Counted from the stretch's first letter, positions 36,687-45,403 are shown. The stretch is DNA of 64,000 nucleotides from Stappia stellulata DSM 5886 (GCF_000423705.1 NZ_KE384083.1:620001-684000), one strand, 5' to 3'. Translations and numbers: made by a program. Notes: generated from the letters alone by a model not told the origin.

Positions 36687-37124
36687 TTACTGCGGGAGGA
36701 AATCCACGTCGAAGTCGGCGCAGATGCGCACCACCTCCGCCGGATCGCGAACCCTGTCGATGTTCCGGAAAAGTTGCTCGAGCTTGCTGGTTGGCGAGGC
36801 CCAGAACAGGCTCGTCGCATCGGCGTCGGTCTTGTTGAAGATCCCGTGCGGCATACCCCGCGGCATGCGGACGAGGTCCCCCGGTTCGGCAATCTGCTCC
36901 TGGCCGTCCAGCAATAGGGTGTACCGCCCTGTCAGGACGTAAATGTACTCTTCCTGCGTGTGGTGCACGTGAGGAGGGACGAAGGTTCCAGCCGGAAACA
37001 AGGCATGCCAAGCGATCGAACTCTCGCTCACCTGCTTCAGCGTGTAAGTCTGGCCCAGTATGTTCCAGACGGTTTGTCCCCGCGCTTCGTCGGCGCGCGT
37101 GATCCCGGCAATCTCATCAATCAT
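36687..37124 (-). CDS. Cupin-domain protein
   Basis: A 145-residue single-domain cupin. Motif 1 residues are visible in PPHVHHTQEEYIYVLTGRY (two His and a Glu metal-ligand set) and motif 2 in PRGMPHGIFN with its His. Small cupins of this kind act as metal-dependent isomerases, dioxygenases or binding proteins. I chose the ATG at 37124 with GAAGGA 9 nt upstream; a longer reading from a GTG at 37184 would overlap the oxygenase gene. It lies 34 bp after the group-D oxygenase gene on the same strand and probably works in the same degradation pathway. Confidence 0.82.
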   Translation of the reverse strand: MIDEIAGITRADEARGQTVWNILGQTYTLKQVSESSIAWHALFPAGTFVPPHVHHTQEEYIYVLTGRYTLLLDGQEQIAEPGDLVRMPRGMPHGIFNKTDADATSLFWASPTSKLEQLFRNIDRVRDPAEVVRICADFDVDFLPQ

Positions 37125-37158
37125 TGGTTTCCATCCTTCAAAAACGGGAGTGTCCGCG

Positions 37159-38397
37159 TCACGCTTTGCCGCCGTCGGCGACACCGAAGACGGTCCACTT
37201 GGCTTCAGGATCCGTCGCCCCGAGGATCTGACGACCGCATTCCTCGATGATCTGGTCGGCCATCAGGATGTGCTGGGTCCCGGAGTGGATGTCGCGGTAA
37301 CACCGTTGCATTACCGTGTTGTAGAGCGAGGCACTGCGCGCCGAGCGATGGGCGAAGGTGGCAACCTCGGAAACCACGTCATGAACATGACGCAACACGA
37401 GCTTGGCATCCGTCATCTGGTCCTGGGTCACCGTTTCGCCCTGCTCCAGCCCCTGGCAGATCCCGCGCCAGGTCTCGTATGCATAGGCGCGCGCAGCACG
37501 ATAGCGCGCCTCGACCAGAGCCAGCTGATACTTGAAGCTCGCGCTGTCGACTGTCTTGCCGAACGCGTCGCGGCGGTTGCGCGCGACCTTCACGAGTTCG
37601 TCGAGCATGCGCCGTCCGACGCCGAGCGCCCAACTTGAATGAGCCCAAGCGCTGTAGCCTGCAAGGCCGAGTTGCCCCTGCGGCCCGCCGCGCAGGGGAA
37701 CGGCATTGTCGAAGTCGTAGACCAGTTCATCCGGAATGAAGATCGTCTCCCCGTCAGCCACCTCGTAGTCGTAGCTCCCGGTCGCCTTCAGACCCAGGAC
37801 ATCCCACGCGCCCTTGAGCCGGATCGTACTGCGCGGATGATGCACGAGAACGACACGGGGGCTGCCGGTCGGACCGAAGATCATCTGCTTCTCGTCGTCG
37901 ACAAGAAAGCCGCCGGTGTGGACCCACTCCGCATGGCAGATGCCGCTGCCAAAGGCCCAGTTGCCCCAGATCTCGTAGCCCCCTTCCACTTTCCGGGCGA
38001 ACCCGCGTGGCACCCCGTTTCCGGCGACCGTGACGTCGGCGCCTTTCGCGAAAACGCGCGCGATGCCGCTGTCGGGGATGTAGAGGGCCATGGTCGCCCC
38101 CTCCATGTTGTTCACATTGGTGCACCAGCCGACGGAGGCATGCGCATGGGACAACTTTTCGATCAGCGGCATCGCGTCGACCAGGCTCACGTCCGAACCA
38201 CCGACCTCCCGGGGAAACAGCATTGTGTAGAGGCCGGACTTGCGCAGCGCCGCCACCACGTCATCGGTCAGGCTGCCCTGCGCTTCGGCCGCCTGCGCCC
38301 GCTCCTCCACCAGGGGCAGGATCTTTTCCAGATTGGCGGCAAGCGTTGCCAGATCGGGCCCCTCCGACAGGCTGGGTTTTACTGCACTCATGTTCAT
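37159..38397 (-). CDS. Group-D flavin-dependent monooxygenase (acyl-CoA dehydrogenase fold)
   Basis: The protein has 412 residues and an acyl-CoA-dehydrogenase-like architecture. The N-terminal helical part includes LYTMLFPREVGGSDVSLVDA, a central beta domain has GNWAFGSGICHAEWVHTGG and KATGSYDYEVADGETIFIP, and the C-terminal helical bundle ends in an IIEECGRQILGAT stretch. These features match HsaA/HpaB-type two-component monooxygenases rather than true dehydrogenases. It would use reduced flavin from the flavin reductase encoded at 40274-40867 to hydroxylate a substrate, probably aromatic. It is divergent from a LuxR-type regulator. Confidence 0.85.
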   Translation of the reverse strand: MNMSAVKPSLSEGPDLATLAANLEKILPLVEERAQAAEAQGSLTDDVVAALRKSGLYTMLFPREVGGSDVSLVDAMPLIEKLSHAHASVGWCTNVNNMEGATMALYIPDSGIARVFAKGADVTVAGNGVPRGFARKVEGGYEIWGNWAFGSGICHAEWVHTGGFLVDDEKQMIFGPTGSPRVVLVHHPRSTIRLKGAWDVLGLKATGSYDYEVADGETIFIPDELVYDFDNAVPLRGGPQGQLGLAGYSAWAHSSWALGVGRRMLDELVKVARNRRDAFGKTVDSASFKYQLALVEARYRAARAYAYETWRGICQGLEQGETVTQDQMTDAKLVLRHVHDVVSEVATFAHRSARSASLYNTVMQRCYRDIHSGTQHILMADQIIEECGRQILGATDPEAKWTVFGVADGGKA

Positions 38398-38474
38398 CAG
38401 CTTCCTCCACGGGGATGATCATGCCGGGGTTCCGGCCGATCCTCTGTGTGAGGTTCGGCGGTCGAACGGATTTC

Positions 38475-38520
38475 CCGCAATCCCCCCAACCCGGGGGGTG
38501 TTGGCGCGACCGTGTTGCGG
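38475..38520. promoter_or_regulatory. Candidate operator in the divergent promoter region
   Basis: Between the oxygenase gene and the LuxR-type regulator gene is CCCCCC-AACCC-GGGGGG (38482-38498), lying inside an outer inverted pair CCGCAA (38475-38480) / TTGCGG (38515-38520). Nested dyad symmetry in a 190-bp divergent promoter fits a dimeric activator site. Confidence 0.4.
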
Positions 38521-38587
38521 CTAATCTTCGACTGGCGCCGGCGACAAGCCGCGCCGACAGCCGTCAAAACAAATGGGAGGGAGGCCC

Positions 38588-39343
38588 ATGAGTTTTTCGG
38601 AGGATGCATCGGGCCGGACTCTGCGCTCGACCGCGGATCTTCTGATGTCCGTGGCCGAGGCGGTCACACCCCAGACCCTCAGCGAAGCCTGTGGCGCGGC
38701 CCTGGCCCGCATTACCGGATCCGGGATCGTCGGGATCTATCTGGTCGACGCCGGGCGCCCCCACCTTCTGGGCAGCACCAACGTGCCCATGGGTCTGTTG
38801 GGAGAGTATCGCACCGGTCTTGGCGTCAGCGATCCCTACCTTGAGCGCCTGAGCGAAGCTCCCGGCGTTCTTGACGGCCACGGTTTCTACGGAACGCACG
38901 GCTGGCGCCAGAGCCGTTCCTATGAACTGCTGAGGGGGTGGGGGCTTTGTTCCAACATGTGTGGCCCGCTGTTGCGAGAGGGAGAGGTCGCTGGCGTCCT
39001 CTACACCGCGACGGATCGTGACGACAGACCCTATACCGCGCGCATGAAGCACAACATGGCGCTTCTGTGTCGAGCGGCCTCCGTCGCCCTTCCGCGGCTT
39101 CTCCCAACGGCCGGCGAGACCGAACCCGAGATGCGATTGCCGCCAAGGCAGGCAGAGGTAGCCGCGCTCATCCGGCAGGGTTTTTCCAACAAGGCCGTCG
39201 CGCGCGAACTGGGACTTTCCGAGCACACTGTAAAGGAATACGTCGCGATCCTCTGCCGGCGTTTCAGTGTGCGCAACCGCACGCAGCTTGGAGCCCTGAT
39301 CGCACAGGCGAGCAGTTTCGCCCCGCCCCGCCCCGATGCCTGA
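38588..39343 (+). CDS. LuxR-type transcriptional regulator with GAF-like sensor domain
   Basis: A 251-residue protein. Residues ~15-165 form a GAF-like ligand domain (TPQTLSEACGAALARITGSG at the start, MCGPLLREGEVAGVLYTATD in the middle). The C-terminal LuxR/FixJ HTH starts LPPRQAEVAALIRQGFSNKA and continues AVARELGLSEHTVKEYVAI. GGAGG sits 7 nt before ATG 38588. It is divergent from the oxygenase gene and lies upstream of the hydrolase and flavin reductase genes, so it most likely controls this catabolic cluster in response to its substrate. Confidence 0.88.
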   Translation: MSFSEDASGRTLRSTADLLMSVAEAVTPQTLSEACGAALARITGSGIVGIYLVDAGRPHLLGSTNVPMGLLGEYRTGLGVSDPYLERLSEAPGVLDGHGFYGTHGWRQSRSYELLRGWGLCSNMCGPLLREGEVAGVLYTATDRDDRPYTARMKHNMALLCRAASVALPRLLPTAGETEPEMRLPPRQAEVAALIRQGFSNKAVARELGLSEHTVKEYVAILCRRFSVRNRTQLGALIAQASSFAPPRPDA

Positions 39344-39488
39344 CGCCCGCCTGTGCGACAGATCCCGCACCGTTTTTCGCGCCTGAAATCCAGACCCGGG
39401 GCCGCGCCCTCCTGAAGAGTTCTCACGCACCGCCCTTGCGGGGCGAACGGCCGGCCTCCCCCAACACCGACAAAAGGAACATTACCGC

Positions 39489-40277
39489 ATGACCGCAAAA
39501 TTCGAGGAACAGACACTCTTGGTGGGCGGTGTACCAACCCATGTCCAAAGTGTCGGACAAGGGCACCCGGTGATCTTTCTTCACGGAGCCTCCACACTCG
39601 AGGGCTTCGATTTCGTTGACGGGCTTGCCGACCGCTTCCAGGTCATTTGTCCGCATCATCCGGGCATGGGCCGGTCCGGGCCGGCGGATCACGTTGCCGG
39701 CATGTCGGATCTGGTGATCCATTACCTCGATCTTCTCGACTCTCTCGATCTTGCTGTCCGGCCCCATCTAGTGGGCTTTTCCATGGGAGGCTGGCTTACG
39801 GCGGAGCTCGCGGCCGTGGCGCGCGAGAAATTCGACCGCATCGTTTTGATAGCTCCAGCGGGACTGAACGACCCCGCGCATCCGATGACCCCGATCCCCA
39901 CCATTCCGCCGGCAGAACTGCCCGCCTACCTCTCGCATGATCCGGCGGTTGCCGCGCGGTACTTTCCCGACGGCTCCGATCCGGACGCGGCGGCCGCCTT
40001 CGCAGCGGATCGTGCCCGCGAGGGCGATCTCGTCGGCAGGATCGCCGCGTCACAAGGCTTCGGCCATCCCAACCTTCGCAGGATGCTTGCACGCATCACA
40101 TGTCCCACCCTTGTCGTGTGGGGTGACAAAGACCGTCTTTTGCCCGCTTCTCAAATGCCGCTCTGGTGCGATGCGCTTCCTGATGCGCGGTCCCTGCTCG
40201 TGAAGGACGCCGGCCACTTCGTGGCGCATGAAAAGGCGGAAACCATGCCCCGTATCGGAGATTTTCTCGCCTCGTGA
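39489..40277 (+). CDS. Alpha/beta hydrolase
   Basis: A 262-residue enzyme. The oxyanion-hole region is VIFLHGASTLEG, the nucleophile elbow is GFSMGG (Ser near residue 101), a late acidic residue lies in VVWGDKDRLLPAS, and the catalytic His is in DAGHFVAHEKAE. This is the layout of ring-cleavage-product (MhpC/HsaD-like) or ester hydrolases. In the cluster it could cleave the product of the monooxygenase pathway; the exact reaction is not determined. Its stop overlaps the start of the flavin reductase gene (GTGA). Confidence 0.88.
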   Translation: MTAKFEEQTLLVGGVPTHVQSVGQGHPVIFLHGASTLEGFDFVDGLADRFQVICPHHPGMGRSGPADHVAGMSDLVIHYLDLLDSLDLAVRPHLVGFSMGGWLTAELAAVAREKFDRIVLIAPAGLNDPAHPMTPIPTIPPAELPAYLSHDPAVAARYFPDGSDPDAAAAFAADRAREGDLVGRIAASQGFGHPNLRRMLARITCPTLVVWGDKDRLLPASQMPLWCDALPDARSLLVKDAGHFVAHEKAETMPRIGDFLAS

Positions 40278-40867
40278 CCCAGCCGCCCCTCCCCCTCGCC
40301 CGCCCCTCCGGAAGCAGCCCGGCTTCCCTCTCGGCGGTATTCCGAAACGCGTTTCGCGGCCATCCCGCGGGTGTCGCCATCGTGACCGCCGACCCGGGGT
40401 CTGGCCCCGTTGCGCTGACCGTGAGTTCCCTGATTTCGGTCAACGCAGAGCCGCCGATCGTCGCCTTTTCGGTCTCGCGCCAGTCAGGCTCCGGCGCGGC
40501 CCTCATGGAGGCGGACACCATCGTGGTGCACCTGTTGCAATTCTCGAACCTCGACCTGGTCAAGACGGTCGCAGCACCGGGAGCGGACCGCTTCGGCCCG
40601 GGCATGGATTGGGAGCGTCTCGCCACCGGGGAACCGCGCTACCGCGAAGTCCGAACCTGGTTCCGGGCACGTGTTCTGGGTCGGCTTCCGCTGGACGGGG
40701 CGACCCTGCTGGCCGCCGAACTGCTGGAAGGCGCAACCTCCGAAGACGGCCACGCCACCACCTCCCGGGAACCCCTTGTCTACATGGACCGCCGCTGGCA
40801 TCGCCTGGAGAGCGGGCCTGCGCATCTTTCAATGGCCTCGGCAGGCGCCGAGAACGCCTGGTTCTGA
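40274..40867 (+). CDS. Flavin reductase (HpaC-like)
   Basis: A 197-residue flavin-reductase-like protein. It has VFRNAFRGHPAGVAIVTADP, typical of the short-chain NAD(P)H:flavin reductase start, LTVSSLISVNAEPPIVAFSV for flavin binding, and DTIVVHLL. It would supply FMNH2 or FADH2 to the group-D oxygenase encoded across the divergent promoter. Translation is coupled to the hydrolase gene through a GTG start within the 4-bp overlap. This pair, with the oxygenase, defines a two-component monooxygenase system. Confidence 0.87.
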   Translation: MTQPPLPLARPSGSSPASLSAVFRNAFRGHPAGVAIVTADPGSGPVALTVSSLISVNAEPPIVAFSVSRQSGSGAALMEADTIVVHLLQFSNLDLVKTVAAPGADRFGPGMDWERLATGEPRYREVRTWFRARVLGRLPLDGATLLAAELLEGATSEDGHATTSREPLVYMDRRWHRLESGPAHLSMASAGAENAWF

Positions 40868-40989
40868 CCTCCGGGACACACACGCAAGCCGCTCGTCCGA
40901 CCGACCGTGCCCGCTCGCCAGCAGTGGAAGCTGTGAAGGTTGTTCACCCGGGGCAAGGATGAGAAGCAGCGGGTCCGTGCCTTCAGCTG

Positions 40990-41020
40990 CTTGCGGATAG
41001 ATACTCGATCTATCCGCAAG
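40990..41020 (+). terminator. Strong hairpin after the flavin reductase gene
   Basis: A perfect 13-bp stem (CTTGCGGATAGAT / ATCTATCCGCAAG) with a 5-nt loop starts about 120 nt past the flavin reductase stop, just outside the IS remnant. It may be the cluster terminator or part of an IS end. Confidence 0.45.
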
Positions 41021-41041
41021 TCGAAGCGCGGCGAGCAGGCT

Positions 41042-41342
41042 TCAAAGCTTTTTCGACAGGACATCCTGCAACATAGCCCGGTCGAGCCACAGATCGGCAA
41101 CCAGCTTCTCTAGCCGATTGTTCTCGTCTTCGAGCTGGCGCAGGCGTTCGATCTTCGATGGCGTCAGCCCGCCGAAACGCTTGCGCCAGTTATAGAACGG
41201 CGCGCCCTGCGGCAGACTTCGGCGACCGGCGTTCCCTCATCGCCCGGTCTCAGGACGAGAGCGATCTGCGCTTTTGAAACCGGCAGGCACGTCAGTCGCT
41301 CAACTCGTGACGGCGCATGACAACCTCCTTGTCAAGGAGGTT
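41042..41342 (-). mobile_element. IS3-family orfA remnant
   Basis: Leftward, the C-terminal half of an IS3-type OrfA is readable: RLRQLEDENNRLEKLVADLW, then LDRAMLQDVLSKKL and a stop at 41042. The N-terminal part QIALVLRPGDEGTPVAEVCR is in another frame, so the gene is frameshifted (277 nt from ATG 41318 to stop is not a multiple of three). AAGGAGG lies before the ATG within a 9-bp hairpin (41322-41342). OrfB is absent. The copy reads away from the TRAP/hydrolase cluster. Confidence 0.8.
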
Positions 41343-41434
41343 CGATCAAGCCTGACGCATCAATGAAACCCGTTCATGGGGACAGGTCCTGGATCGCCGC
41401 GCCCCGAGAATGCCTCCTGAAAAGCAACCTCGGG

Positions 41435-42373
41435 TCAGAACCCGCGTGACTTGGGGATCCCTTCTGCCAACAGAGCCTGGTTTGCGTCAACAAATGCATA
41501 ACCGGCATCATCGGGCTCCAGCTTTCCGTAAGCTTGCCCGGTGAAATGCCCTCCACCGATGAGGGCCTTGTCAGCAACCACGCGATGCAGCAGTCGTTGT
41601 CTGGTGTCCCTCGCCATTTGGGGATCGCAGCAGAAGCGGGTGTTCAAGTGCGGATCGGCCAGTTGCATCCTGTGATGCAGCACATCCCCCAAAAGCATGA
41701 GCTGCTGGCCATCGCTTTCGACATGAATCGACATATTGCCCGGCGTGTGACCGAAGGCGGCTTCAATATGGACACCCGAACAGGGCGAAGCCCCGGGATC
41801 TGAAAGAAGCGCCTGCCCACTGTTGATGATAGGCAAAACGCTGTCTTCGTAAGCACCATAAAGCAGTGCCCCCGGCTCCGCGCGCAGTGCCTCATTTTGC
41901 CAATGGCGATACTCGATCTCAGAGAAGATATATTGTGCGTTGGGAAAGGTCGGTACCCATTCCCCGTTCTCAAGCTTTGTGTTCCAGCCGACATGGTCGG
42001 CGTGCAGATGTGTGCACATGACAAAATCGACTTCCGAGGGCGTCACGCCCGCGGAGGCAAGATTCCCCAGGAACGGGCCTTCCTGGCGCATATGCCAGCC
42101 CGGTCTTGCGGGGCGTTTCTTGTCATGCCCGCAGCATGTGTCGATCAGCAACGTTTGGCCGCCAATGCGCACAAGCGTGCCATAAAATGACAGATCAACC
42201 ATGGGGGACGCGCCCTTGGCAAAGCCGGGCACCCCCTGCGACATCAGCCGCTCCACCAGCCGCGCATCGGCATCCGGAAAAATATCGCCAACCGCAAAGG
42301 TCTCGCTGACGATATCGACAATCTGGGTCACCTCGGCCTGGCCCAGCTTCAGGGTCTTGGGTGTGGGCTGCAA
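41435..42373 (-). CDS. Metallo-beta-lactamase-fold hydrolase
   Basis: A 312-residue protein with the metal motif HLHADH (in MCTHLHADHVGW), the later ligands in FGHTPGNMS and GDVLHH, and a closing GGGHFTG. The fold family includes lactonases, thioesterases and other hydrolases. I place the start at a TTG (42373) because GAGGAGG sits 6 nt upstream and the reading beyond it overlaps the TRAP large-permease gene; the first ATG is too far in. It lies 19 bp after dctM in the same operon, so it probably acts on the imported compound or its precursor. Confidence 0.82.
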   Translation of the reverse strand: MQPTPKTLKLGQAEVTQIVDIVSETFAVGDIFPDADARLVERLMSQGVPGFAKGASPMVDLSFYGTLVRIGGQTLLIDTCCGHDKKRPARPGWHMRQEGPFLGNLASAGVTPSEVDFVMCTHLHADHVGWNTKLENGEWVPTFPNAQYIFSEIEYRHWQNEALRAEPGALLYGAYEDSVLPIINSGQALLSDPGASPCSGVHIEAAFGHTPGNMSIHVESDGQQLMLLGDVLHHRMQLADPHLNTRFCCDPQMARDTRQRLLHRVVADKALIGGGHFTGQAYGKLEPDDAGYAFVDANQALLAEGIPKSRGF

Positions 42374-42392
42374 TCGAGCCTCCTCTTCGTCA

Positions 42393-43655
42393 TCAGCGGC
42401 CAACAAGAAACAGCGACAGTTCCGGGACAAAAGTGATTATCAGCAGCGCGATGACACTTGCACCGATCAAGGGGACAAGCCAGCGATACAGGGACGCGAT
42501 ATTCGAATTGAACAATGCCTGTGTGACGAAAATATTCAGGCCCAAGGGGGGGGTAAACATGCCAATCGACAGGTTCAGCGTCACGATAATCCCGAAGTGT
42601 ATCGGGTCGACGCCAGCGGCCAGCACCGCGGGGAGCAACAACGGCGTCATGACGAGGATGGCAGAAGCGGTATCCAACACGCATCCCACAGCCAACAGCA
42701 GGATATTGATAAGCAAGAGGACGACCCAAGGCTGAGCATTGAGTTCGCCCAGCCACATCGATAACGCCTGCGGGATGCCGTTTACTGTCAATACCCAAGA
42801 ATACACACCGCTTGCAGCAACGATTATCAAGATTTGCGACGTCACGATAACCGTCTGCCTTGCAGAATTCCAGATATGCGCAAACGCGATTTTCCGGTCG
42901 GTCGCGATGGTCGCGACGATCGCGTAAGCGCAGGCTATTCCGGCTGCCTCGGTGGGGGAAAGAAAGCCCAGGTAGATGCCCCCGAGCACAACGACAGGCA
43001 TGCCAAGCCCGACAAGCGCGCGCCGTGTCGAACCCAAGATCGCTGCCAAGGATGCCCGGCCGGTCTTTGCCTCTTTCGGTGCCATAGCGCGGGCCACAAC
43101 GACGAGGAACAAGGCGAGCAGCAATCCCGGAATAATACCCGCGATGAAGAGTTCGGCTGCCGACTGCTCTGCAGCGACACCATACAGGATCATCGCGATA
43201 GATGGCGGAACAACCGACGAGATTGCGGCCGAAGACGCGATGATCGCCTCGGCTTGCCCCTTGGAATAGCCTGCAGAAATCATTGGCCCATGCGTGATAC
43301 GGCCAATGGCGGCAACGGTGGCCACCCCCGATCCGGAGATCGCGCCAAACAAAGTAGAAGCGCCAATCGTCGCAGTCCCAAGTCCCCCACGCTGCCCTTT
43401 GAGCAAGGTCGTCACCCAATCAATCAATGCACGCGCAAGGGTGCCGCGCGCCATCAGGTCGCCCGCAAAGATGAAAAATGGAATGGCAACCAAAGCCGGA
43501 ATGTTCAAAGTTGAAAAGATATACTGATGCATCGCGAGGCCCGGCATATGCATCACCTGCGACATGATCACCGCGGAAGCCAGCAGTAGCGCCGAATAGA
43601 TCGGGAAGCCGAGCGCCAGAAGAAGCAGGGGGCTGGCAAACAGGATCCAAGTCAT
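42393..43655 (-). CDS. dctM: TRAP transporter large permease DctM
   Basis: A 420-residue protein with about 12 helices. Characteristic stretches are PFFIFAGDLMARGTLARALI, the helical GSGVATVAAIGRITHGPMI, and EAIIASSAAISSVVPPSIAM. Sodium- or proton-driven uptake is its function, with DctQ and DctP. The ATG at 43655 overlaps the dctQ stop by 4 bp (ATGA). GC is lower than in the left part of the window. Confidence 0.93.
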   Translation of the reverse strand: MTWILFASPLLLLALGFPIYSALLLASAVIMSQVMHMPGLAMHQYIFSTLNIPALVAIPFFIFAGDLMARGTLARALIDWVTTLLKGQRGGLGTATIGASTLFGAISGSGVATVAAIGRITHGPMISAGYSKGQAEAIIASSAAISSVVPPSIAMILYGVAAEQSAAELFIAGIIPGLLLALFLVVVARAMAPKEAKTGRASLAAILGSTRRALVGLGMPVVVLGGIYLGFLSPTEAAGIACAYAIVATIATDRKIAFAHIWNSARQTVIVTSQILIIVAASGVYSWVLTVNGIPQALSMWLGELNAQPWVVLLLINILLLAVGCVLDTASAILVMTPLLLPAVLAAGVDPIHFGIIVTLNLSIGMFTPPLGLNIFVTQALFNSNIASLYRWLVPLIGASVIALLIITFVPELSLFLVGR

Positions 43656-44206
43656 GAGGCCTCTCCTTCACGACCAAAAAACAAAAACAGAAGGACAAGC
43701 AAGCGGGTGGCCGAAATAAGTGCGCTTAGCCCAAAGCCAAGAATGACGGCCGAGTGAACAAGCCACATCGAAATGCCGGCATCGATACTGCGCTTACCGC
43801 TCGTGTACATGATCTCGACGAAGTTCATGGAGTATGAAACCAGATAAACTGCCAACCCGATCAGACCAACCGAAACGAGAATCTCCCGGGCATAGGCAAT
43901 CCGGCGCGACTGTCCCGTTTCAAAAACGTCAACCTTGATTTGCCCGTCTTGTGCAGTAACGCAGACCATGCCGATAAAGACGGCCCAGATCATGAGGTAG
44001 GTGAGAACTTCTCCAGACCAGGGCAGCGTCGTTGCGAACAAGTTGCGACCCACGACATCCGAGACGTTGATGACAATTGCCGCGAGCACGGTGATCGCCG
44101 CGATCGCCAGCAGGCCGTTGGCGACGATGCTTTCAAAGCGGAGCAGCTTGATCAAACGGCGAGAGGTCCGCCCCTCTCGCCACACGATCTCTTTATTAAT
44201 GTCCAT
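43652..44206 (-). CDS. dctQ: TRAP transporter small permease DctQ
   Basis: A 184-residue protein with four predicted helices: ANGLLAIAAITVLAAIVIN, LTYLMIWAVFIGMVC, EILVSVGLIGLAVYLVS and WLVHSAVILGFGLSAL. This matches the DctQ size and topology. It bridges the receptor-delivered ligand to DctM. It lies 68 bp after dctP, with a strong hairpin in the gap, and overlaps dctM by 4 bp. Confidence 0.9.
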   Translation of the reverse strand: MDINKEIVWREGRTSRRLIKLLRFESIVANGLLAIAAITVLAAIVINVSDVVGRNLFATTLPWSGEVLTYLMIWAVFIGMVCVTAQDGQIKVDVFETGQSRRIAYAREILVSVGLIGLAVYLVSYSMNFVEIMYTSGKRSIDAGISMWLVHSAVILGFGLSALISATRLLVLLFLFFGREGEAS

Positions 44207-44229
44207 GCTGCCTCGTCATTCTGAGAGCA

Positions 44230-44266
44230 CCAGAGGCGACCCGTTGCAAACAGACGTCGCCTCTGG
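44230..44266 (-). terminator. Strong hairpin between dctP and dctQ
   Basis: A perfect 11-bp stem (CCAGAGGCGAC / GTCGCCTCTGG) with a 15-nt loop fills the dctP-dctQ gap, 8 nt past the dctP stop. On the plus strand it is followed by a T-rich run, but the operon reads on the minus strand, where no T-run follows. Differential expression of dctP is the likelier effect. Confidence 0.5.
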
Positions 44267-44274
44267 CTTTTTCT

Positions 44275-45279
44275 TTAGTGAGATTGCGATACGGTCTTGA
44301 GCAGCTCAAAGAATTCCTTGAGGTTGCCGATGGCCAGTGTCTGTTCGCTTGCGTTGCGGTTGATTTCCAACAGCTTCTCACGGTCGCGATCCGACAGTGC
44401 TCCTACTTCACCACCGGCCTCAATCCATGCGGATTGTGCAGCAGCCTGCCGCTTTTTGACGAAGTCGCGCATTTCGACCTCGGCTTCCACCCCGGCCTCA
44501 AGAACGACCTGCTTGAGATCTTCGGGCAGTCGGTCGAAGAAAGCAGAATTGACAAGGCCTGCGATGGCGATTGTGCCGTCGTCAGTCGCCGTCAGGTACT
44601 TGGCTGCGGTTTGTGTCTTGAAAGCCGACATCATAATCGGCGATGTCCTTACTCCATCAATGGTATTCTGCTGCAACGATGGAACGACATCGGTAAAAGG
44701 CATCGAGACGGGAACAGCGCCCAGATCTTCCATGATCGTCATTTCGGTATCCGACGCCAGAACGCGCATCTTGCGCCCACCCAGATCCGACAATTCGTTG
44801 ACGGGCTCGACCGTCGCAAACGATGTGGTGTCATACACCCAGACCGAGATGCCCTTGACGCCGACATCCTCGGCCAGGTTCAGGTAGACGTCACGGAACT
44901 CGGGATCCTGCAGTGTTTCGTTTGCGTGATCGATGTCCCGGAACAAACCCGGAGCATCGGCAATCTGAAAACGCGGCGCCAAACCTTTCATGTAGACGCC
45001 GGGAACAGCAATCATTTCGATGGTGCCGATTTGCACGCCCTCGACCAAAGTCGATTCACCGCCAAGCTGGGCACCGGGGTAAAGCGTTACGTCGATCCGG
45101 CCATCGCTCTGATCCTCAACGATCTCCTTGAACCGGGTGATGTAGTGTTCCAGAGGATCATTGCGGGCGATAATCCCGACTTTCATGTTGAAATCTGCGG
45201 CCTCAACGGCCAGGGCCGAAAAGGCGACCGCAACAGCGGTCAGCGAAGCACCAAAGAAGCGACGGAACTGGCCAGACAT
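44275..45279 (-). CDS. dctP: TRAP transporter solute receptor DctP
   Basis: A 334-residue periplasmic protein with signal peptide GASLTAVAVAFSALAVEA. The DctP fold follows: LYPGAQLGGESTLVEGVQIG is the conserved N-lobe stretch, GGRKMRVL is the family motif, and the ligand-anchoring Arg would be in RKMRV. DctP proteins bind organic acids; the ligand is not readable. The ATG at 45279 starts the operon dctP-dctQ-dctM-hydrolase. Confidence 0.92.
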   Translation of the reverse strand: MSGQFRRFFGASLTAVAVAFSALAVEAADFNMKVGIIARNDPLEHYITRFKEIVEDQSDGRIDVTLYPGAQLGGESTLVEGVQIGTIEMIAVPGVYMKGLAPRFQIADAPGLFRDIDHANETLQDPEFRDVYLNLAEDVGVKGISVWVYDTTSFATVEPVNELSDLGGRKMRVLASDTEMTIMEDLGAVPVSMPFTDVVPSLQQNTIDGVRTSPIMMSAFKTQTAAKYLTATDDGTIAIAGLVNSAFFDRLPEDLKQVVLEAGVEAEVEMRDFVKKRQAAAQSAWIEAGGEVGALSDRDREKLLEINRNASEQTLAIGNLKEFFELLKTVSQSH

Positions 45280-45382
45280 TGCTGACTCCCCTATTTTTCC
45301 TGACCTTTGCAGCCAAGCGTGTTGAACTCCCGGTGACGGTACAAAGCACTCAGTTCAAAAAACACGGCGCAGTTTCTAAGTT

Positions 45383-45403
45383 GGTATTCATTTTTCGGAT
45401 ACC
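45383..45403 (-). promoter_or_regulatory. Candidate operator upstream of dctP
   Basis: GGTATTC-N7-GGATACC is an imperfect palindrome (GGTAT/ATACC perfect, 6 of 7 arm positions) about 105-125 bp upstream of the dctP start. This spacing and symmetry are typical of GntR-type operators controlling TRAP operons. No GntR gene is in the cluster, so the regulator would be elsewhere or lost. Confidence 0.4.

Noticed and set aside
38500-38520. Sigma-54-like TTGGCGCG...TTGCGG before the LuxR-type gene
   Set aside because: The GG and GC are 14 bp apart rather than the required 12, so it was not called a promoter.
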